A stretch of DNA of 64,000 bases. Origin: Sphaerosporella brunnea (taxonomy: Eukaryota; Ascomycota; Pezizomycetes; Pezizales; Pyronemataceae). A program made the position numbers and the translations under genes. A model generated the notes under the pieces. It did not search any database and was not told the DNA's origin. It saw only the letters and a list, made by a program, of their open reading frames with translations. The stretch lies in assembly GCA_008704415.1 (NCBI GenBank), contig VXIS01000179.1, forward strand, positions 1 to 64,000, given 5' to 3'. Below are positions 24,029 to 37,436 of the stretch, piece by piece (positions within the stretch are counted from its first letter, which is position 1; the number at the start of each line of letters is the position of its first letter).

Positions 24029-24144
24029 CCGTAGAGATTCGGTACTAAGGCAATGTGGCAAAGTCACTGCGCTCTGTGGAGAAGTGACTCAGCCTCATGG
24101 CAAAGTCACTTAGCCACATTGCCTTAGTTATCGAATCTCTACGG
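24029..24144. mobile_element. fold-back (MITE-like) element 1
   Basis: The left arm, starting CCGTAGAGATTCGGTACTAA, is inverted at the right end with few mismatches, giving arms of about 39 nt in a 116-nt unit. The arms each contain the motif TGGCaAAGTCAC or its mirror, and the loop repeats GTGACT. No transposase is present and I see no clear target-site duplication. It shares its inner motif with 33884-33996. Confidence 0.7.
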
Positions 24145-25011
24145 CAAAAAAACAAGCGTCAAATATACAGACGCGCTGCGCTACTCAGCCAAGCCTCTGT
24201 TGGGGGAAACCATCATCTTCGTCATCATCTGCCCGCTCATTCTCTGATGCTGCTACACCTCCTGCCGCTTTCAATTTCACTTTTGCTCTCACTCTTCCAG
24301 TGGTCCGTCCACAAAGGCCAGTTGCCGCACCCTTCACCCAAGAGTCGGAGATTGGAAACATAAACTTCGAATGCGAAGACTCGGAGGCGGCGACTCGGAG
24401 GTGGCGTTTTGCTGTTGGTGGGGGTCGGTGTTAACGTTTTGGTAGACAATAACCTTCTACTTGACATTTGAATAGATAAGGCGGCTGGATTGATACGTTG
24501 GTCGATCGAAAACTGCGTCGATTGCGATGAGCTGGTCGCTCAACCCTTTACTTCATTCCAGTCCTTTCTGAAAAAGATTCCTAGGCCAACACGCTCTCTC
24601 TCTAGGCCCCTGGTCGAGGCGCCGGCATGCTATGTCCGACAATTCATATGAAGTCACTCGGACGGCTGATTACTCGCGATCAGTCCAGGCGGGATAATGA
24701 AAACTACATACATACTAAGTACCTAAGTAGGTAATTGGTAGGTAGCGGCAGCGATAAAATGATTTATATCAATAAAAGAGATACCAGTTACTTAAGCCAG
24801 TCGCACAAAAGGAGCGTCAAGCAAAGAATTACACACACTGTGGCCAGAAATCATAAATACTAGTGGAATACTTATTTCAATGAAAAAGATACAACTGGAA
24901 CACCTTTAAATTGCGCAGAACCAAAAGGACATAATACCGATTGTAAGCCGGTTTCCACACCCGATTGCATGATGGGACGATCAATAGCATGAGTTTCTAT
25001 AGCAAGATCTC

Positions 25012-26943
25012 TCACAGCCGACTGCTGGCTCTACCGAACAAGCTGGCATAGACCGCATCAACAACGGGGGAAGCCGAAATGCGTCTACCTCCGAAAAATC
25101 TGCCGTTGAGCCCCTGGATCGCCTTTTCGCCGCCGCTGACTTTGTCGAACTTGATGTAGATCTCACCCTGACTGTTGGGGTCAAGAGAAATGTGAACTAC
25201 ATGGCCATACTTGTCCTCACACTCGGTCTTTACATCATCTTCAAGTTCCTTGATCCAGGCATCACCGGTTTCTCTGTAAATGGTTAGCGACATCCAAATC
25301 ATACAAAAGGAACAAGAACGCACTCAGCAGGATCAAACATGTTCTTCAATACGACACATCTGCTGGCCATAGGGACGTTCACCGGAAGGGGCTTCGAAGT
25401 GTGCACAACAGCCTCGGGTACTCGCTTCGGGGCGTCCTTTCCAGCACCGTTTCTGTCGGGGGGGGAGGATTCATCTTGTCTAGCTAACTTGCGCATGAGC
25501 AAATCTCTGCTATAATTATTGAAATTTACTCCGGCAACATCGGTGTCGTCCAAAGCGCTCGCGCCAGTTCCAGTTGCTTTATCGTCTGCACGACCAACAC
25601 GATCAGTACCGCGGTTACGAGATTCAAACGCAGATCCCTGAAATCCTTGATTGTAACCAGAGAAACGCTGCAGCATCTGCGCGGTCGATTCAGGTGTGAA
25701 CTTGTCGTTGCCGAGCCCAACTCGAATGGGACGTCCGGCGAGGTCGAAGCCGTTCATCTTTTCAAGAGCTTCACGTGCATTGTTTGGGTCCCGGAACCTG
25801 GAGATTCAGTCAGTTGTGAGTAAAAGAAAACTAAATGTGAAGGACGTACTGGACAAAACCGTAGCCTCTGCTCCTTCCACTGTCCTCCTTCTGAAGCTGC
25901 ACAAACTCCAATTCACCGAATGGTTCGAAGACATTGGTGAGGTCCGCCTCGGTGATGCTAAAATGGATGTTCCCAACATAGAGCCTGTGGAACGGAACCT
26001 GGTTTGCCGAGTTCGTTTCAGTCGCATTTACACGCGCCTGCCGATTCTTCTCTGCTTCCGTGAGCTGTGCGATGATGGGAATACCGAGCAAGCGCTGTCC
26101 AGTCAACTGAATGGCCTTTTGAACCGAGGCTTCCTCTTTGAATTCAACGTAGCCGACACTGTTTATTATGAGTGAATAGCCATGCAGACTACACAAGGGG
26201 GACTTATTACCCTTTCGACCTGCCGCTGACCCTGTCCTTGACGATCTGGGCTTCCTTAACAGGGCCAACCTTCTCAAAGAAAGCAATCAGTTCCTTGGTT
26301 CTGAGTCTCGCAGCCAACTGCTGAACAAACACGGTACGACGGTCGCGTTCGTCTTCTGTCAACTGTGGAGATCGGCTTCTGGTTGCTGGTGTGAGCGCCT
26401 TATGGAGAACAACAGATGTTGGAACGCACCTAGTGCGAGGCCGGCCACCAGCACGATCGCTGCGTTTGCGCGGGCTCCTAGACCTACGGACTGAACGCTC
26501 GCGTTTGCCGTCCTTATCGCGCTCATCGTAGTAGTCTCTATCGCGGCGATCACGCCTCTGTGAGTAGTATCTGTCGTCATCGCGACCCACATCGCGGGAA
26601 CGGTGTCTGTAGCGCGAGGAGTCATAATAGTCATCACGGTCGTCGTAGTAAGAGTCCCTACGCCGTCTTTCACCCAGCAAGTCAGTGTGATGACGACGTG
26701 CATGAGGGCCAAGAAGTCACACCTGTCACTCTCCCTACTCCTACTTCTTCTCCGGTGGCGGTCGCCACGGTCATCTCTGCGGTCCCTATCATGATCCCTC
26801 CTGGACGAAGACGATTTAACGCTTCCACCGCCGTTGCGCTCCGGTCTCGGGGTAGAAGGAGAACTGTTGTTTCGATCAGGTTGCTGCTTTGGCTTATTGC
26901 TTTCAGAAGCTTCGAGAAGGGCTTCTACATCTAGACCCGACAT
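25012..26943 (-). CDS. rsd1: RBM39/CAPER-like splicing factor (Rsd1 family)
   Basis: A nuclear SR-like protein coupling U2AF/SF3b-type interactions to splicing. Exons on the minus strand are 26943-26723, 26666-26211, 26158-25850, 25797-25324 and 25273-25012, giving 573 aa. An optional 51-nt in-frame intron (26429-26379) would give 556. Order: an N-terminal Arg/Ser/Asp-rich RS region (about 45-150), RRM1 beginning RRTVFVQQL with the RNP1-like segment GRSKGVGYVEF, RRM2 with HRLYVGNI and RGYGFVQF, a linker containing [18 protein letters not shown], then a C-terminal RRM/UHM domain starting CVVLKNMFD and ending near GRRISASPV. All junctions are in phase. This order is diagnostic of the RBM39 family. 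Confidence 0.93.
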
Positions 26944-27807
26944 TCTTGCGACGTGTGTCTTGTTTTTAAATTCTTTCTGGTTTCTTTTGACCCGATTCAA
27001 GCTGCGAGCAATGTGATATTTGGATTCACTGGCAGTAGAGAAGATGAACACCAGCTGTTAGGATAATCCCCTGTGCGGCAGGTAGACAGGTGGATGAGCT
27101 CGAACCCTTTCTGAACGTGAGCAGAGTATTATTCCAGCTCGGTCGCCGGATCGTCGAATGGTAGATGCAGGTATTCGGATGTGCTGGGATGGAAGCCTCG
27201 GCAACGGCGGCGGGTGTCGGGGGTAAGTTGGATGATGGATGAAGTTGAAAGTGGTTGAAAGGGAGGATGAGAGTGAAAACGATGCTTGAGCCACCGCCTA
27301 ACGGGATTCTGCTCGGCATTGAAAAATCACATTTCCTTAGAACTACCTGTAGAAAACCATTCAATCTACACTTTTAAACTGGAATAACGGAAAGCCAATT
27401 CGTTTTATGCATTTTTACCGCTCCCGAGTGACTCTTGGCAGTCGGGCTTCATGCCCTAATCTCCTGGCATCATATTAGGGTTCGAGCAGAGCCGCATAGC
27501 ACCGGTCACAACCCATCGCACCTCGCAGGTGCCGCGCACAGAACTGACCCAGCGATTTTGGAGTTACGTGACAACGTGAATTCCAGAGACGAGCTCAACG
27601 ACCAGCCTAACGACAATTCCACCAAGTGCTCCGCGCCACGGTACGTTCCCACGACTCCCTCCTCTACCGAATCCGAATATCGCGAAATCTTTCGAACCGG
27701 CATCTCGGAATTTTGCTAACGTTGCAATCTCGCGAAAATAATAGACACCTTCCGACAACCACACGGAAGTTCATTCGCCCGAGCATCCCATAAACAGCAC
27801 GCCCAAC
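26944..27807. other. intergenic between divergent RBM39-like and RPS5 genes
   Basis: This is a shared upstream region of two divergently transcribed genes. No other gene is seen. Pyrimidine-rich stretches near 27640-27665 are consistent with a ribosomal-protein leader. Confidence 0.6.
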
Positions 27808-28646
27808 ATGTCTGACAGCGGAGATATCGAGGTCGCTACCGCCGCCTACCCCGTGCTTCCCAAGGAGGTCGCCGAGGAGATTGGCAGCATCAAGCTCTTC
27901 AACAAGTGGAGCTACGACGATGTTGAGGTCAAGGACATCTCTTTGACGTAGGGCGCCCTTTCGTGGTTTTGGTTGCGACCAAAAGAGCTTGATATTTGGC
28001 GGATTTATGGCGGCGGATGTGTGCACATGTCGCTGGAAGCTCCGGTTATTGTTGGAAGGAACGATGAGGCTGACGATTTTGTCGGCAGCGACTACATTCA
28101 GATCCGCTCCCCGGTCTACCTGCCCCACTCCGCTGGACGTTACGCCACCAAGCGTTTCCGCAAGGCCCAGTGCCCCATCATCGAGCGTCTCACCAACTCC
28201 TTGATGATGAACGGCCGCAACAACGGAAAGAAGCTGATGGCTGTCCGCATTGTTGACCACGCTTTCTCCATCGTTCACCTGATGACCGACCAGAACCCCA
28301 TCCAGGTTGCTGTTGACGCCATTGTTAACTGCGGGCCTCGTGAGGACTCCACCCGTATCGGTTCCGCTGGTACCGTTCGGCGACAGGCTGTCGATGTCTC
28401 CCCTCTGCGGAGAGTCAACCAGGCCATCACCCTCCTGACCATTGGTGCTCGCGAGGCCTCTTTCCGCAACGTCAAGAGCATCGCTGAGTGCTTGGCTGAG
28501 GAGTTGATCAACGCTGCCAAGGGTTCTTCCAACTCTTACGCTATCAAGAAGAAGGACGAGCTCGAGCGGTTCGTTTCCCTCACTCAATTGTGTACGTCTA
28601 CTTTCGTACTGACGTATTTTGCAGTGTTGCCAAGTCCAACCGTTAA
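27808..28646 (+). CDS. rps5: 40S ribosomal protein uS7 (RPS5)
   Basis: A small-subunit head protein contacting mRNA and tRNA at the E site. Exons 27808-27947, 28089-28568 and 28625-28646 give 213 aa, the family length. The universal uS7 signature lies in [20 protein letters not shown], followed by [16 protein letters not shown] and the C-terminal [20 protein letters not shown] ending VAKSNR. The first intron (141 nt) is longer than others in the window, as is common for the 5'-most intron of fungal ribosomal protein genes. The last exon encodes only seven residues. Confidence 0.98.
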
Positions 28647-29973
28647 GTGGAGTATGTGGTTTCTTCTTCTCTTTGGGGCATAAGGCTTGTGCATATAAAA
28701 AAAAATGGGAACTCGATTTCGGCGAACTTTGTCGTTTCTTTTTTTTGCTTCTCGCTGGTTTGGCATATTCATATGGGTCTGTCAAATGGTAAGGCTGGCG
28801 AACTGTACGCAAAACAAAGACAATACAAGCTCTTTGTGACTCCTTTTGGCTGCTTTTATAGGCATGTGGGCTTTTTTCTTTTTATTTGCGGTGATTTGTA
28901 AAGGCGTTCCGTGTAAAGAGACAATTCATTCTGGTCTTCCGGCAGTTGTCACTTTGTCAATTTCAATGTATTTCTGAAAGTTGTGGCCTGAATAATATCG
29001 AATGCTTTTGAATCTATGCGGATTGAAACTTCCAGTTTATTGGTTTGGCCCCATTGCATAAACACTCTCTACCATCAATGCGAACAACCCACAACAAAGA
29101 TAGAACATACGGTGTATTATGATACGCTTCTTTTGGTAGGCTCACAGCTGGATTAGTTATAGTACTTTTACGGCAAGCTCACTGCCCTTTTCAGGTCTGT
29201 GTTCAGCGTATTTGGGCATGGAGCTTTGATTGATTGACTGCATGCTGGGCTATTCCCTTTCTTCCCTCGAACGGTGGTGGGAACGGGTTCCCAAAGTCCT
29301 TGAGAGTTCTGAGATCCTTGAATTAAGGTGAAGCTAGGGTGACTAGTTGGCAGGAGAAACTTGAAAGAGAAGGAGGTGATCTGAGGCATGGAGACATGCT
29401 TGAGAGAAAGGCATTCCAGGCAGGTTCCTGTCGAGGAAGCCACTCATCTAAATGGGTCATCGTGAAGCAAACCCCCGATGGAAGGAAACGTCCAAGTCCC
29501 CACATTTCCTGGTAGAGAAGGATTGGGCGATCTCGAGGTATGTAGCTTGTTCATTAACATGTACCTGCCTTTCCTCGATGGTCTGGCTTACAGCGCCGAC
29601 GGCTTCGATGCACACCTCGAGACGTCGTATAAAACAGTATATATAGCTTTCTGCCTAGGAGAAATATGGCGATAAAAGCGTGTGGTTGTGACAAAGTTCG
29701 AGAATTCAATTCTTCCGGCGCGTGCAAAACTCGCCGCGTTTCAACGCCAAGCCTTCGCCGGCATTTCCTCTCCCTGCAATCTTAGGATCTGACATTCCCC
29801 ATCCTCGACACTTCTTCCTCATAAAGGGATCCTTCCAATCGCTGTCGCAATATCTATCAACAAAAACGGATCGGATCCCAATACGCAGAGCGCCGTCTTA
29901 TCCTCCATCGAATTTCACGTGTCCACTTTCATTTCAGCGGGTACGCCCATCACACACCGCGTTTTTAGCAGTC
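28647..29973. other. intergenic, RPS5 3' region to poly(A) polymerase
   Basis: No gene is recognised. It holds the RPS5 3' UTR, AT-rich sequence to about 29150, and the presumed promoter and leader of the poly(A) polymerase gene. Confidence 0.55.
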
Positions 29974-32402
<2,429 letters not shown>

Positions 32403-33227
32403 TATCCCTCAGGGTCGGTCCTCCCCAACCCTCTCACATCAAGATATTGACTCTTCTCGCAGTGCGTTCTCCTTCTCGCTTGTTCCCCTTTCTTGCGGCC
32501 ATTTTACCGCATTCGGTCCCTTGTTTACTTTAGGACGACTTACCTTTGCTTGGAAGCCCTTGCGGTGAACCGATATCTAACGCCAGCCAATTTTTCAGGG
32601 CATCTGACCGCATTTTCCGAATTCAACCCATACAAAACTTACGACACAGTTTTTTTTTTGCCGATAATTTTCACCCTCTGGAATACCCGGTTTCTCTTCT
32701 GTTTTCGGTTTGACTAACCCGACGCATTCCGATTCACAGCCAACTCGGTTTGACATCAACCACAACATTTGCCTACTTTCAGACGTGAAACCATTGATTT
32801 TCTTGTTGTGTACAACTTTCCAACCAACTAGAAGAGCGTGTCCCACGACGAAAGGCTACACAAAGTACCTATAATCAAGAAAAAAAAAAGAAAAGAAAGA
32901 AAAGAAAAACACTGAGCGAGTGTCTGGAACGATCACATGCTGGGCTATATACCCATATCATGAATCTACTACCAGCTATCGTCCTGTGCTTGTCCTCCTT
33001 CAGTAGGTTCTGTTTGTTCTGTTTTATTCCTTTTTCCTTCCGTGTATTGGTTTAGTTGCCTCGGTTTGGGGTTTGCTTGCTTGTTGAGGTATCTAGGGAT
33101 ACTACACGGTGCAAGTGATGGCGAGCGGCGTTGTATAGTTACACTTTAATGTCAACCGGGTTCCAAAATATGGATGGATATCAATCTATAATTCGTGATG
33201 TGAATACCGAGTCTTGCTTGCCCAGCT
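32403..33227. other. intergenic, no gene seen
   Basis: The 3' flanks of convergent poly(A) polymerase and GNAT genes. It holds a T-run at about 32649 and an A/G-rich run at 32880-32910. Confidence 0.55.
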
Positions 33228-33818
33228 TTACTCCGCCTTCTCCAACGATACCCTCCTCCACATACCACAATGCATAATTTTCTCCTCCATCCATTGCCCC
33301 ATGTCTTCATCCACCTCGAAACCAAGCTTCTCCCACACACCTCTAACACCACACTGTGCATGCGCCAACAACCTCCCATCCCACTCCCCGTCGATCCTCT
33401 TTCCCTCTAAATCCCTACACCCCACCTCCGATGGGTTCTTCCTCATAAACTCCACCGCGCTCTCAACCATGAGCTTTCCCACGCCCTTCCCTCGCCACTC
33501 CTTCAACGTGGCCAATCGTCCAACCTTGCAATAGTTACCCTCTGGCTCTCGCTCGGGACCTTCCCCATGGGTCGGATGCGGAGGCGTCACTATCCGTAAA
33601 GTACCCACCGGCACCTCATTGTCGTAGCACACGAAGTGCCAGCACCGCGGCTCGTCCCCGTCGAGCTCGTTTTCAAGGGGGATGTTTTGTTCTTCTACGA
33701 ACACGGGGATGCGGACGCGCATGGCATCGGCGAAGAGGGCGGTTTTTTGGCCGAGCTGTGGGGCGGGGACGTAGAGAGGCATTTTTTTGGCTGTCCTTGA
33801 AGGGGTGTGTTTGTCCAC
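33228..33818 (-). CDS. GNAT-family N-acetyltransferase
   Basis: A single exon of 196 aa (184 aa if the second Met, MPLYVPAPQ, is used). The GNAT fold is visible. Beta strands lead to the acetyl-CoA pyrophosphate-binding motif A in VGRLATLKEWRGKGVGKLM, with the R/Q-x-x-G-x-G pattern as RGKGVG. A C-terminal motif-B-like segment, GVRGVWEKLGFEVDED, follows. The N-terminal VFVEEQNIPLENELDGDE with a later HFVCYD resembles small ElaA/YjcF-like acetyltransferases common in fungi. The substrate cannot be told. Convergent with the poly(A) polymerase gene. Confidence 0.88.
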   Translation of the reverse strand: MDKHTPSRTAKKMPLYVPAPQLGQKTALFADAMRVRIPVFVEEQNIPLENELDGDEPRCWHFVCYDNEVPVGTLRIVTPPHPTHGEGPEREPEGNYCKVGRLATLKEWRGKGVGKLMVESAVEFMRKNPSEVGCRDLEGKRIDGEWDGRLLAHAQCGVRGVWEKLGFEVDEDMGQWMEEKIMHCGMWRRVSLEKAE

Positions 33819-33883
33819 GTTTTGATGGGCGGGGCTTCAGCCGTGTTTTTCAGCCAGTGTGGGTTAGGCTAGCGGATCTATAG

Positions 33884-33996
33884 TTACTCGTGAATAAGGA
33901 GGAGATTGCGGCGCAGTCACTTCGCCACGGGTGCGTGAGCCATCGTGGCTCGGTCACTGTGCCACAACCTTATCTCTCTTCCTTATTGACGAGTAG
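33884..33996. mobile_element. fold-back (MITE-like) element 2
   Basis: The outer arms TACTCGTGAATAAGGA and its mirror at 33980-33996 differ at one base, and a GATCTA-like extension is shared outside. The inner arms GGCGCAGTCAC and GTCACTGTGCC repeat the inner motif of the element at 24029-24144. The unit is about 113 nt, almost the same size as that element. Non-autonomous, with no coding capacity. Confidence 0.65.
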
Positions 33997-34595
33997 ATCG
34001 GTATTGACAGCCCTCGATATCACTCGAGTGTGTGTAATCATGTAACCAGCCTATGATATCCTATCCGCCACCTTATTGATATTACCTAATGCGTCAACTG
34101 CGGCCATCCTAAGTACCAAAGTAAAAGACAAAAGGAAAGGTAACCAAGAGAAATAACAACGGGAAAGACAGGCCCAAAACACAACCGATCACTCCCTAGG
34201 TCCTCCTACTCCTCTCAGGAGCCACACCACGAGTTGACCAACCTTGGTATCTCGCAGAAACTGTAGGACAGCAGGGATAGCCTTCTCTTCCCGGAACAGC
34301 CCAAAACCTTCTCCACCGAACGCCAAAGGGTACGACCCACCGAAGCAGAAAGAGCCTTTGCGAAACATGCACAGTGATACGTAGAGTACAATAACGGAAC
34401 AGGACGGATCGCGATAACTACCGGACACCGCGATATGTATGCGGTCAGCCAGAGCAAAGCCTTGGTAAACGTGTGAGCGCTTGTAACTACCGCGGTGCAA
34501 GACATGTCATGCATGAGCGCAAACTGGGGCGAGAATTAACCAGTGGTGCCGGCTCACCTTCTGGCACGAGTATGTCAGAGGTGGGGTTTTCTTTT

Positions 34596-34722
34596 GCAAT
34601 AGAGGCATCCTCCTGACAACATCTGCAGGTTGCCTTTTTTAGGCAACATTCAGGTTCAACTGTCCTACAAATTGCCCAAGGCCGGCAAGTGCTGTCAGGG
34701 CGGGGCAGGATGCCTCTAATGG
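34596..34722. mobile_element. small TIR element with internal hairpin
   Basis: ATAGAGGCATCCTCCTGACA near 34599 is mirrored by TGTCAGGGCGGGGCAGGATGCCTCTAAT near 34693-34720, giving imperfect arms of about 20-25 nt. Within it, GTTGCC and GGCAAC flank a T-run as a short perfect hairpin (34628-34646). Confidence 0.45.
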
Positions 34723-35153
34723 CGAGTTTGTAGCAAGAGCAATTATGTTGTGCTATGCGGCAACATTCTGCAACTTTGCGGCCAGAGCAGACCGCTTTGG
34801 TGGTGGGGTTTCAGCCATCAGCCAATCGCCCAACAAACTGAGTGATCTTCCCGCCGCTTGCCCAATCGGCACAGCTACTATCGAAGCTCGGGCAAAACGC
34901 CCAGAGCTGCAGTAAACGTCGCACAACAAAAGGAATAAAGCAGCCAACTTGGTGTGATGGGTCGCGTTTCTAAGTGTGCTGCATTGCTGCCTACATGCTC
35001 GTTCTCCTGCTGCCCCTCTTGACGTTAAATTGTTGCTCCTCCCTCTAGTTGCATCTCTAAGCCAGGGAACTCGAGCTCTTTGAAGGCCTTCATAATCCAT
35101 ACTGCTATTCCAAAATCACTCTTTTCTGAACCGGCCTGAGCCTTTCAGGTACT

Positions 35154-36803
35154 ATGTCGACACCTTCTTCTTCCCAAGGGGCAACTGGCGGGAAGAGAGA
35201 CAGAGAGGGGAACGGGGACAAGATTCCCAATCGCCTCGTTCTCTGTTTTGATGGAACTGGTAATCAGTTCTGGGGTACCCCTCTAGACACCAATATTGTC
35301 AAGTTGTACCAGATGTGTGACCGTGGTAGCAAGAAGCAGTACCATTACTACCAGCGTAAGTGCTCGTACAGCACGCCTACTAGTTTCATTTTCCGCTCAC
35401 GGGGAACAGCGGGGATTGGCACGTATTCGGTCAGCGAAAGCTCCCTCAATACTGGCTTTCTGGGTTCCATATATCGCGGGATCCTCCGGCTCCTCGATGA
35501 AGGCTTTGCGTCAGAAATCCCATCCCTAACTGGATAGAAGTCATCCTAATGCTGACCAGAAACACCTTCGACCACCACGTTATCGCCGGTTACAAGTTTC
35601 TTATGAGATACTACAAGCCCGGGGATAAGATATACATCTTTGGGTTCTCCCGAGGAGCCTTCACAGCCCGCTTCCTCGCAAGGATGATCACGAAGATAGG
35701 ATTGCTAAGCAGAGGTCCGCGTGAAAGAACCAGATCACAGGCCATGACTGATGGAATATATAGGAAATGAGGAAATGGTTCCCTTCGCCTACCGAGCTTA
35801 TCAAGATTATGAGAGCCAGGCGTCTGGAGACGAGGCCGTCGAGTTCATGGAAACTTTCAGGGATACCTTTTGCCGACAAAAAGTGGGGATTCATTTCCTT
35901 GGCTTGTTCGACTGTGTCAACTCGGTTGCGTAAGAAAAAATTCCTTCAACATTGCTGGACCTGTAAACTGACGCTGGGGTGGAATTGGAAGCGCTCTTGA
36001 GGTGCCCTGGCCATTCCTCCGCAAACAGCCGCGCCTTCATGCTCATCCACCAGCAGCTACCCATATTCGGCATGCTGTATCGATTGACGAACGACGTCTC
36101 AAGTTCAAGCCGGCTCTTTTCTGTCAGGACGATGATAACGCTACTGATCACTCCAACAGCAACACTCAAACCAACATCAGAGAGGCAAGAGGTCCAGCAT
36201 TCTTATAAGCGCCAGTTCTCTCGATTGGCTGACGGTTCCAAGGTCTATTTCGCCGGTAATCACGGTGATGTTGGCGGCGGTTGGGCAGCTACTGCCGATG
36301 GCGGCATTCAGTTGAGTGACATTGCCCTTGAGTGGATGCTCCAGGAGCTCGAGGACCTTCCAGATCCACAGGAAGAGAAGCTTGCCTTCGAATCCGATCG
36401 GAAAAAAGCGTTTCTTGAAAAATTCAAGCAGCATCGCGCCACGGCGATTAAGGATAGCATCTGCCATGATGCTCTTGCGTGGAACAAAGGGTGGGGTTGG
36501 CCATCTGTCATGGGTTGGTGGGTCTTCGGTAAGTCATCAATGCCAAAATGCCATTTTGAGGGCTGTTCAAAGCTAAACAATAGGTGTTTAGAACTCATTC
36601 CTATTTTCAAGAGACTCGAGCTCGAAGGGGACAAGTGGGTTGACACATATTGGCCACCGAACCGCGGTCAGCCTCGTGATATCCCAGCTTGCAGCGAGCT
36701 TCACTCCAGTGTCAGAGAGCGTGCCACGGTCCTGGGTAGCAAATACCGTCCCCAAAACAGCGGCCTTCCGAAGGATCTCACCTTGACGGGAAGCGACGAT
36801 TAA
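35154..36803 (+). CDS. DUF2235 alpha/beta-hydrolase-like protein (one unresolved frame break)
   Basis: Exons 35154-35355, 35410-35509, 35560-35714, 35764-35939 and 35992-~36180 are in phase. A further segment to 36538 and a last exon 36592-36803 follow. The N-terminal [14 protein letters not shown] and the nucleophile elbow [17 protein letters not shown] are diagnostic of DUF2235, the family that includes bacterial T6SS Tle1 phospholipases and many fungal proteins of unknown substrate. [11 protein letters not shown] and [13 protein letters not shown] supply the later conserved block with the catalytic His. Between about 36150 and 36200 the frame changes without a good GT-AG intron. That is either a sequence error or a lesion. 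No signal peptide is visible. Confidence 0.85.
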
Positions 36804-37436
36804 TTGCTCCGCATTACGCCCGTTTTAATATTTTGGCTCTGGTTGGGATGTGCGTGTTGCCAACTGTGTGCCGCTTCTTCTCATATACCGTGGTAGCATC
36901 GAGTGGACTTGCGAAGGAATTGAAAGTAATATTTCGAACTGTATGAGTGCATGTGCTGGCCGTCCAGAGATGAAGGAACTCAATCTAACAAAACCCGTGG
37001 TTGATGTATCAACAACTCCCTCCGTCATGATCAGCCATACTTCGAGTGATGATATATGATTAGTGTCTTGGCTGCTCGACGAGCAGGGAAACGCGAACCC
37101 CCCCTTCCCTTCCCTTCATTCGCGTCGCTCAACCCACACAACCCATAACAAAGCCACAAACACTTTTCGCTATACCGCAGCATCGCGATCCCCAATTCTA
37201 CCCAATCAGAGAGTCTCTCCTTCTTCTTCTTCTTCTTTTTCTTTTCCTTCTTCGAGATTCTCCCGATAAGCCCTACAACCCTCATCTCAATTCTTCTCGT
37301 TTGTGTGGAGCCAGCTCGTTGTCCCTGGCAACACCAACCAACAACACCTAACCTCTCTTTCTATTCTTCATCACCCGCACACTTCACCACCAAAGCTAGC
37401 GACGATCCTTCATTAATATTGCCACCACCTGAACCT
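36804..37436. other. intergenic, no gene seen
   Basis: Promoter and leader of the next gene, with a TTC-rich pyrimidine tract at 37217-37262. Confidence 0.55.

Larger units (their letters stand above)
19662..25011. other. gene-poor interval
   Basis: About 5.3 kb without a recognised gene. Open frames around 20.9-22.4 kb are noted separately. Between 22.5 and 24.7 kb I see only short frames, AT-rich stretches, a fold-back element at 24029-24144 and several TAGGTA-like short repeats (23780-23800, 24001, 24715-24745). Confidence 0.5.
33819..35153. other. intergenic with two small inverted-repeat elements
   Basis: No protein gene is recognised. It contains the fold-back element at 33884-33996 and a weaker TIR element at 34596-34722 described separately. 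The remainder shows no structure I can name. Confidence 0.55.

Noticed and set aside
24029..24144. CRISPR-like repeat
   Set aside because: It is a single inverted repeat without direct repeat-spacer structure, in a eukaryotic nuclear context.
27948..28088. Possible intronic C/D-box snoRNA in the first RPS5 intron
   Set aside because: A CGATGA-like C box is present but the nearest CTGA is only a few bases away, leaving no guide region.
27664..28812. A 382-codon minus-strand frame
   Set aside because: It is antisense to the RPS5 gene and to its introns, with no independent similarity.
34189..34514. Overlapping minus-strand frames of about 100 codons
   Set aside because: No conserved motifs, and the two frames compete over the same bases; likely chance.
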